The notes beneath the pieces are model-generated. The model had not been told where the DNA came from. It made no database searches and saw only the letters and a program-made list of their open reading frames with translations. 10,579 nt of DNA, from contig JABHNP010000410.1 in assembly GCA_018694455.1 (NCBI GenBank), positions 1-10,579 of the forward strand. The letters are read 5' to 3'. Position numbers and translations under genes: made by a program. Source of the DNA: Planctomycetaceae bacterium (GTDB lineage Bacteria > Planctomycetota > Planctomycetia > Pirellulales > UBA1268). Shown here in pieces: positions 5,862 to 10,579 of the stretch (position 1 is the first letter of the stretch; each line of letters begins with the position of its first letter).

Positions 5862-7886
5862 TTATTCGGTATTACGGCTCGTCAACAAAAAGAGTTTGTT
5901 TGCCGCAGTCCGCTCAGAGCGACTACCGACAAATGAAACTTCATCACCAATTTGTAATTGGAGATCCGGACCAGGATTTCGTATCTGCTGATTTCTGCGC
6001 TGGATTGCAATAATTGTTACTCCTGTCTTCGCTCGGACATCCAGTTCACCAATTGTCTGCCCTACAACAACGCTCCGTTGTGATATTCGACAACGTCCTA
6101 ATTGGTCATGAATATCAGGACCGTCTATCGACTGAATTGTCTGTCTTCTCACGCCACTTCGTAGAAACCCATAGTTTTCTAAACGAAGTTGATCAACAAG
6201 ATCATCAATTTTTTCTTCTGGAACGTCGTAGATACCAAGCACTCGCTCGAAAAGTGACAGTGCAGTTTCAAACTCTGCAGGTACGACAACATCAGCTCCC
6301 AAAAGTCGTAATTCATCAACTTCTGAGAGATATTCTGTCCGAACAAATATCTCGATTTCTGGTACAAGATCGCGTGCTACCCGTACGCTACGACGGGCAC
6401 TTGCTGGATCAGAGATTGCTACCACAAAGGCCCTTGCACGAAAAATTCCGGCATGTTCTAGAATCGCTTGACGAGTACAGTCACCGTAGCGGATATCTAT
6501 ACCCAATGATCCCTCACTGCGAACCGTTTCTGGATTTAACTCCAAAATAACATGTGGAACGCCAAACTCAGCCAAAGCGGTTGCTAGGCTACGGCCATTA
6601 ATACCGAACCCGGCAATGATGACATGGTCTGATAAATCAATATCATCTTCCGGTGGAGAATCATGAAACATTCGACCAAACCATGGGCTCTGACCAAGCA
6701 AGTCGCAGAGGTTCGGCATCAAGTTTGTGAGAAGTGGCGTAGCAGCCATCGTTATGACGGCAGCTGCAAGAAATGTCTGATAGTCCTCCCCTGTTAACAA
6801 ACCGACATCAGCTCCTCGTGACCCAAGCACAAAGGAAAATTCGCCTACTTGCGCTATAACACTTCCCGCAATGAGGCTCGTTCTTACAGGAAATCCGGAA
6901 ATTATTGATGGTATCGCAGTGGCAAAAATTTTGAGGACTACAATCACAAGTACGACAAGACATACAAGTCCAAGGTGAGAAAACACGAACGATACGTCCA
7001 GCAACATTCCCACAGAAACAAAAAATAGACTGGCAAGAGTATCACGAAAGGGCAGTACTTCCGCAAAGGCTTGATGGCCATACTCACTCTCGGAAAGTGC
7101 CAATCCTGCGATAAAAGCACCGATGGCAAGTGATAGGCCAGCCGCTGCAGTAATCGCCGCTGTACCTAAACAAATCAGTACAAGGGTTATGAGAAATAGC
7201 TCTCGGTTCCGTAGCCGCACGACTTCGTGTAAGACTTTTGGAATGATCTTTCGACCAGCAAGTAGCACGCCAGCAACAATTGAAAATCCAGCAAGAACTG
7301 CTACGAATGGATTCTCAAAAAGTACTGGAGGGCTTGAGTGTGAGGAAATCTGACTATTTACTTCTGCACTGACATCAGCTGAAGCAGCCAACAAAGGCAC
7401 TGCCAGCATTGCAACGATTACAAATAAATCCTGAAATAAAAGTACTGATATCGAGATACGTCCTGCCTGAGTACCAGATTGGCTTCGATCCGCTAAAAGT
7501 TTGAGGACTATTGCGGTACTTGACATGGCAATCAGAAGTCCTGCAAAAATGGCTTGTGGTAGAGTCCCCACATACCAGCGACAGGCTGCGGCAATTAAGA
7601 GCGTCGTCCCTACAATCTGTGGAAGGCCAATACGCACCATGAGTGGCAGCATTGCAAGAAGTCGTGAAATAGATATTTCAAGTCCAACAGTAAACAGAAG
7701 TACAACAACACCGATTTCTGCAAGAAGTTCAACACTCTCCAAATCATCAACGAGAGACAGTCCGTATGGACCGACTACCAGTCCTGAAACAAGAAGACCA
7801 ATGACACTCGGTATTTGGGCTCTCCCGAATAGAAAAACCACGACTGCTGTTACAGCGAAAACCACAAGAAGATCAGAGAGAAACAT
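5862..7886 (-). CDS. KefB-type CPA2 monovalent cation/proton antiporter with RCK (TrkA-N/TrkA-C) domains
   Basis: This 674-residue inner membrane protein probably exchanges K+ or Na+ for protons. Residues 1-390 are very hydrophobic, consistent with 12 or 13 membrane segments of the Na+/H+ exchanger fold. They contain IGLLVSGLVVGPYGL (29-43), LLFTVGLEIS (63-72), SSTAIVLKLL (122-131), FQD (151-153), the FFVSVGM segment (288-294) and AQVGEFSFVL (345-354). A TrkA-N (RCK) domain begins about 420 with the nucleotide-binding loop GFGINGR (426-432). A TrkA-C domain covers about 595-672 (GQTIGELDV, IQRRNQQI, GDEVSFVGS). This KefB/KefC/YbaL-like layout implies gating by bound nucleotide or another small ligand. 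No KefG/KefF partner is adjacent, so glutathione control cannot be argued. ATG 7886 starts directly in the first membrane segment; no Shine-Dalgarno is visible. It is transcribed alone. Confidence 0.9.
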   Translation of the reverse strand: MFLSDLLVVFAVTAVVVFLFGRAQIPSVIGLLVSGLVVGPYGLSLVDDLESVELLAEIGVVVLLFTVGLEISISRLLAMLPLMVRIGLPQIVGTTLLIAAACRWYVGTLPQAIFAGLLIAMSSTAIVLKLLADRSQSGTQAGRISISVLLFQDLFVIVAMLAVPLLAASADVSAEVNSQISSHSSPPVLFENPFVAVLAGFSIVAGVLLAGRKIIPKVLHEVVRLRNRELFLITLVLICLGTAAITAAAGLSLAIGAFIAGLALSESEYGHQAFAEVLPFRDTLASLFFVSVGMLLDVSFVFSHLGLVCLVVLVIVVLKIFATAIPSIISGFPVRTSLIAGSVIAQVGEFSFVLGSRGADVGLLTGEDYQTFLAAAVITMAATPLLTNLMPNLCDLLGQSPWFGRMFHDSPPEDDIDLSDHVIIAGFGINGRSLATALAEFGVPHVILELNPETVRSEGSLGIDIRYGDCTRQAILEHAGIFRARAFVVAISDPASARRSVRVARDLVPEIEIFVRTEYLSEVDELRLLGADVVVPAEFETALSLFERVLGIYDVPEEKIDDLVDQLRLENYGFLRSGVRRQTIQSIDGPDIHDQLGRCRISQRSVVVGQTIGELDVRAKTGVTIIAIQRRNQQIRNPGPDLQLQIGDEVSFVGSRSERTAANKLFLLTSRNTE

Positions 7887-8056
7887 TATGCAACTAGGAG
7901 AGGAGGGTAGCGGAGGTAATTTTAGTCTTACCAGAAATTACTGAAAAATAACCCGAATCCTTGTACTGCTATGAAAAGAAATCTCACTAGGGCAAGCACG
8001 TAATCTTTTGGTAGAGTCTGAAAGGTACCGAAAATTTGATATTTTACACCGAAAGC
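7887..8056. promoter_or_regulatory. Divergent intergenic region between the antiporter gene and the exported protein gene
   Basis: 170 bp separate the two outward starts, so both promoters are expected here. I see no strong promoter pair, inverted repeat or RNA structure. The purine-rich GGAGAGGAGGG stretch near 7897-7907 lies on the strand opposite the antiporter message, so it is not its ribosome binding site, and it is too far from the next forward gene to be that gene's. Confidence 0.35.
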
Positions 8057-8944
8057 ATGGTACATGTGACTATCACTCAATATCATTGGTCGCGGCCTCT
8101 CCTCCAAACATTTTGTCTTCTCTGTGCAGTCCTGTTTTCCTTTGGACAAGCAGTTTGTGCCAGTGCAAAAGATATTGATACTCTGAGAGTTGAAACTGAA
8201 GTCTTTGCAGATCGTAAAGACGTACCGATCGCTCGAAGCCTGACACTCTTTTCGTCCAAAGTCGCTTGGGATTTCCTTGACGCGGCAACTTTGGATAAGA
8301 AGAGTCCGGATTCCAAATCAGCTAATTCAGAGTCCTTTGACGGTGAAATCATCCTTCACGACCCAACTCGTGAAAGAGTATTGCTGATTGATCCACTTCG
8401 GAAAGTAAAGACCTCCGTAGATACAATTCAAATCGAACGACTACGTATTTCACTTTCCAAATGGGCTCGCACATCAGACGATAAATTAATTTGCTGGGCT
8501 GGTGGCCCACATTTTGACAATAGTGTTCATGAATCTGTAAATATAATCGAACTCGTGGGACCAAGAGCGCAGTACCGTATTGAAGTCACAGATGCCCCTA
8601 CACAAGAGATCGCTGATCAATATCATCAATTCGCAGACACAGCGATTCTTCTTCGTGCGCTTCTCCATCCCGGTGGCATCCCACCTTTTCCGAGGCTGGA
8701 ACTCAACAAGCGGATTGCATCCAAAGTAAAACTTCCAACATCCGTAACTCTTCAGATTGACCCTCGAGGAAGTCTTATTGCGTCTGGGTTCTCCTCAGTA
8801 ATGCAACGTCATTTACATTCGACTCATCGAATTCATCCTGGCCTTCGGGCTGATGATCTCCAACGTATTGCTGCTGCTGAAGCCTGCATGGCAATCGCTG
8901 AAGAAGTGAGTCTCGCAGCATATACGGAAACTGAAACGAAATAG
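8057..8944 (+). CDS. Exported protein of unknown function, possibly LolA-like fold
   Basis: I do not recognise a named family. From ATG 8057 the product is 295 residues. Residues 1-36 look like a signal peptide (hydrophobic core FCLLCAVLFSFGQAVCASA), with cleavage near CASA-KDI, so it acts outside the cytoplasm. The mature part begins with alternating strands: LRVETEVFADRKD, IARSLTLFSSKVAWDFLD, then EIILHDPTRERVLLIDPLRKVKTSV. Strands that carry a bound-substance readout (WDFLD, ILHDPTRERVLLID) recall the LolA/LolB barrel, but this is a resemblance by eye only. The C-terminal part is more helical (EIADQYHQFADTAILLRALL, and an alanine-rich helix at 265-290). A TTG at 8036 would add seven residues; ATG 8057 is preferred for a cleaner signal peptide, though no good Shine-Dalgarno is seen. 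A hairpin follows directly after its stop. Confidence 0.7.
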   Translation: MVHVTITQYHWSRPLLQTFCLLCAVLFSFGQAVCASAKDIDTLRVETEVFADRKDVPIARSLTLFSSKVAWDFLDAATLDKKSPDSKSANSESFDGEIILHDPTRERVLLIDPLRKVKTSVDTIQIERLRISLSKWARTSDDKLICWAGGPHFDNSVHESVNIIELVGPRAQYRIEVTDAPTQEIADQYHQFADTAILLRALLHPGGIPPFPRLELNKRIASKVKLPTSVTLQIDPRGSLIASGFSSVMQRHLHSTHRIHPGLRADDLQRIAAAEACMAIAEEVSLAAYTETETK

Positions 8945-8946
8945 TT

Positions 8947-8987
8947 TTCGTCTTATTGAAAAGGCGAACAACTCAAAAACATTTTTT
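8947..8987 (+). terminator. Possible terminator hairpin after the exported protein gene
   Basis: TTCGTCTT (8947-8954) pairs with AAGGCGAA (8961-8968) as an 8-bp stem with one T-G pair and a 6-nt loop, starting 2 nt after the stop codon. A run of six T (8982-8987) follows, but 13 nt after the stem, farther than in a classical intrinsic terminator. It may instead be a 3'-end stabilising hairpin. Confidence 0.4.
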
Positions 8988-9229
8988 AAAAAGATTTTGT
9001 ACTTTTGTTGTTCTCTCGGTGCAGCCGGAATGATCCGTATGACTGCATGATAAATCGTTACGGCCAAGAAATCTTAAGTATCCGGACGATATTCCCTTTG
9101 GCTCCTATCTTTCCCAGATCTTTGAATGATGCAAGTCGTGGTGCCGTTCACCCGCTCACATCATAAAAATCTGCATAGTCGCCAGCTCTATTCATTTCAC
9201 AAATTTATCTCACAAAAATGGAGGCTTTT
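8988..9229 (+). promoter_or_regulatory. csrA upstream region and leader
   Basis: About 240 bp without a gene; it should hold the csrA promoter. I see no tRNA, no clear riboswitch and no strong -35/-10 pair. A weak fold pairs TGCAG (9020-9024) with CTGCA (9042-9046), enclosing CCGGAATGATCCG. GGA trinucleotides, the core that CsrA proteins recognise in RNA, occur at 9027-9029, 9084-9086 and in the ribosome binding site at 9220-9222. This would fit autoregulation if the leader is transcribed, which is not shown. Confidence 0.35.
9220..9224 (+). promoter_or_regulatory. csrA ribosome binding site, overlapping a candidate CsrA target
   Basis: GGAGG lies 5 nt before ATG 9230 and sets the start there. 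An ATG at 9218 overlaps this motif and would add MEAF ahead of the invariant MLVLSRK start. The context ATGGAGG resembles the ANGGA core bound by CsrA. Confidence 0.7.
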
Positions 9230-9451
9230 ATGCTGGTATTATCCCGGAAGCAAAATGAGCGCATTCGAGTTGGAGAATCAGTTGTTGTAACAGTAGTACG
9301 AGTAAATGGTGGTAAAGTCCGGATCGGTATCGAAGCTCCCTCAGAAATGCGTGTTCTACGGGATGAACTTGAAATTGATGCACTTGGGGAAGTCGTTCTT
9401 GAAGATGATGGTGTTTTACCAATCTCAAGATTATGCAAACTTGCTGGGTAA
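9230..9451 (+). CDS. csrA: Carbon storage regulator CsrA (translational regulator)
   Basis: CsrA is a small dimeric RNA-binding protein that binds GGA motifs in mRNA leaders and changes translation or stability. The 73-residue product has the typical start MLVLSRKQNERIRVGE, the strands VVVTVVRVNGGKVRIGIEAP (18-37) and the VLRDEL segment (42-47). L4 and R44, the two residues known as key for RNA contact in E. coli CsrA, are both present at the same numbers. The C-terminal tail (51-73) is longer than that of E. coli CsrA and ends in LPISRLCKLAG. There is no fliW or flagellar gene in the window, unlike the csrA-fliW linkage seen in many phyla. The next gene begins 18 bp after the stop on the same strand, so the two are probably cotranscribed. 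Its own ribosome binding site may be a CsrA target. Confidence 0.95.
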   Translation: MLVLSRKQNERIRVGESVVVTVVRVNGGKVRIGIEAPSEMRVLRDELEIDALGEVVLEDDGVLPISRLCKLAG

Positions 9452-9469
9452 GCCGCTGGGGTAGCAGTT

Positions 9470-10279
9470 TTGAAAGATACTGTAACGAGAATTTCTTCGC
9501 GACCACCAGAAGACAAAGAGACAAATACGTCTTCTCACGTCGTCATAAAATGCTCACGGATCTCTCGACTTCTGCTGTTTATAAGCGTGTTTGGTGGCAT
9601 CGTATTTTTTTCTATTATAAGTCTGGCCTTTGTGCCACCTCATTTTTATCAGTCGGTTGTAGATATTGGATCGGACGACAAATCAGTCGCCGGACGGTTT
9701 GTAACACAGGTAGCTGCTGTTACAAATCAGTTGAAGCATGAAAAGAAATGGGGTGTCAGCGTGCGGGAAGAGGAAATGAATGCATGGTTGGGGCATGATC
9801 TGCCTCGCAATCACCCTGACCTCCTAAAAACCACTCTGTGGGGCCGACTATCCCGCCCACGTATTAAACTTGAGCCCCAATTGGCTCGTATTGGAATAGA
9901 AGTTTCTACATGGGGGGTGACCGCCGTAGCATGGGTGGATGTTGAAATAAAGCTGAAATCATCTAATCAGTTTGCTCTAACCGTTCGCCGGGCTGGCCTA
10001 GGCCAACTTCCACTTCCTCGGAATGCCATTCTCGAAGAGTGCAACAAAACTTTAAAGGCGGTAGGGATGCATACAAAAATGCAAAGATTTCGTGATCGTA
10101 CAATGCTTTTAGTAACGGTTCCTGAGAAGCTTAATTCTTTAGATTCACTGAACCCAAAGAATCCAGACTCTCGTCATTGGCAAGTAGATTCTCTAAGAAT
10201 TGATCATGGATCGGTCACAGTTGCCGGAAGAAGTCACGCAACTAAAAATTCTTATGAATTTTTAGACGTGCCTCCCTAA
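9470..10279 (+). CDS. Single-pass membrane protein of unknown function, csrA-linked
   Basis: The 269-residue product is not assignable to a named family. Residues 1-32 are polar and basic, 33-54 form one membrane segment (LLLFISVFGGIVFFSIISLAF), then VPPHFYQ begins a soluble domain presumably outside the cytoplasm. Notable blocks are KKWGVSVREEEMNAWLGHDL (92-111), NHPDLL (114-119), a beta-rich part with ARIGIEVSTWGVTAVAWVDVEIKL (139-162) and LGQLPLPRNAILEECNKTL (177-195). The pattern of PxFY, xINxWL, NHPDLLP and LPLP blocks is one I recall from unnamed planctomycete proteins, from memory only. TTG 9470 is the only early start in this frame, which is closed by the csrA stop just upstream; GGGG at 9458-9461 lies 8 nt before it. 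Cotranscription with csrA is likely, so it may be under CsrA influence or simply share its promoter. Confidence 0.72.
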   Translation: MKDTVTRISSRPPEDKETNTSSHVVIKCSRISRLLLFISVFGGIVFFSIISLAFVPPHFYQSVVDIGSDDKSVAGRFVTQVAAVTNQLKHEKKWGVSVREEEMNAWLGHDLPRNHPDLLKTTLWGRLSRPRIKLEPQLARIGIEVSTWGVTAVAWVDVEIKLKSSNQFALTVRRAGLGQLPLPRNAILEECNKTLKAVGMHTKMQRFRDRTMLLVTVPEKLNSLDSLNPKNPDSRHWQVDSLRIDHGSVTVAGRSHATKNSYEFLDVPP

Positions 10280-10466
10280 ACACATACTTAGTATCTTTAT
10301 AAAAAAATAATACTGTTCAGTATCGTCAACATCTCTCTAGAGCTAGAATTGTGTGTTGTCTTTATTAAAGACTAAAACATTCAATACTTCCGTAGTCATC
10401 CCAAGCATTCATAGTTTCATTTAAGATTCTTCAGTTTCATCGCACTCCATTCGCACCAGAAAAAAT
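10280..10466. promoter_or_regulatory. Palindrome-rich spacer after the csrA unit
   Basis: This 187 bp AT-rich gap holds four short perfect inverted repeats: ATACT-T-AGTAT (10284-10294), ATACTG-TT-CAGTAT (10310-10323), TCTAG-AG-CTAGA (10336-10347) and GTCTTT-ATT-AAAGAC (10358-10372). The first two share the ATACT/AGTAT arms. None is followed by a T run, so they are not classical intrinsic terminators. They may be operators for the next gene or 3'-end structures for the previous one. Confidence 0.5.
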
Positions 10467-10579
10467 ATGAGTAAAAAAAAGAAAGAAACTGTTCGAGATA
10501 CACCTAATGAGAATACTCCTTGGAGTGAGACTCACGGAAACATGTGTGACAACCTTCCGAACACGATACTGGGAGATGA
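10467..10579 (+). CDS. Possible start of an unrecognised gene, cut by the window end
   Basis: An ATG at 10467 opens a frame that stays open for 37 codons to the window edge. The product starts with a lysine-rich MSKKKKETVRD and continues in a polar, presumably disordered stretch (DTPNENTPWSETHG). There is only a weak purine tract (AGAAAAAA) upstream. It lies in the expected place for a next forward gene, 187 bp after the preceding one, but the short length and lack of a recognisable domain leave it unproven. Confidence 0.35.
   Translation, partial: MSKKKKETVRDTPNENTPWSETHGNMCDNLPNTILGD

Noticed and set aside
6014..6550. 178-codon plus-strand frame inside the antiporter gene
   Set aside because: It lies opposite the RCK domain coding sequence, whose motifs are intact; the forward product is histidine/glutamine-rich, as antisense shadows often are.
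9230..10279. csrA and the next gene are in the same reading frame, with no other stop between, suggesting a readthrough fusion
   Set aside because: CsrA is full length at the TAA stop, the next gene has its own plausible TTG start, and same-frame neighbours occur by chance one time in three.
1..10579. Search for CRISPR arrays, insertion sequences, tRNA genes, att sites, toxin-antitoxin or phage-defence cassettes
   Set aside because: No spaced direct repeats, transposase or integrase motifs, cloverleaf-like sequence or defence domains were seen on either strand.

Overview
This 10.6 kb window looks like ordinary chromosomal DNA from a planctomycete-like bacterium with moderate to low GC. That is inferred from gene content. 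There is an exported 3-keto-disaccharide hydrolase-type (DUF1080) protein, a secreted redoxin / haem c / copper-monooxygenase / EF-hand fusion, and a csrA flanked by two exported or membrane proteins of a style typical of Planctomycetota. No marker gene fixes the taxon. There are no rRNA or tRNA genes, transposases, integrases, CRISPR arrays or phage genes. Coding density is high and all gaps are under 300 bp.

Layout. Positions 1-187 hold no supported gene. Positions 188-2233 (+) encode a 681-residue exported multidomain redox protein. Positions 2356-3018 (+) encode a secreted DUF1080 protein. It converges tightly on an AKR2-type (xylose reductase-like) aldo/keto reductase at 3031-4029 (-). 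About 200 bp of divergent control region separates that gene from gluconokinase gntK at 4229-4726 (+). gntK converges on miaE, a tRNA-modifying diiron hydroxylase, at 4752-5333 (-). miaE is divergent from a DUF2237 protein at 5454-5852 (+). That gene converges with a 9 bp gap on a KefB-type CPA2 cation/proton antiporter with an RCK tail at 5862-7886 (-). Positions 8057-8944 (+) encode an exported protein of unknown function, followed by a hairpin. Then come csrA at 9230-9451 (+) and, 18 bp later, a single-pass membrane protein at 9470-10279 (+). A palindrome-rich spacer of about 190 bp leads to the possible start of another gene at 10467, cut by the window end.

How the genes fit together. The DUF1080 protein, the aldo/keto reductase and gluconokinase all fit sugar oxidation and uptake (3-keto sugars, aldoses, gluconate), but they are separate transcription units, so a shared pathway is only suggestive. 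The rest is housekeeping: tRNA modification, ion homeostasis and post-transcriptional regulation. I do not see a clear undescribed multi-gene system. The points most worth a second look are the four-module redox fusion with a full candidate set of copper ligands, the csrA plus membrane-protein pair, the cysteine-rich DUF2237 protein, and the short palindromes in the control regions at 5396-5410 and 10284-10372.
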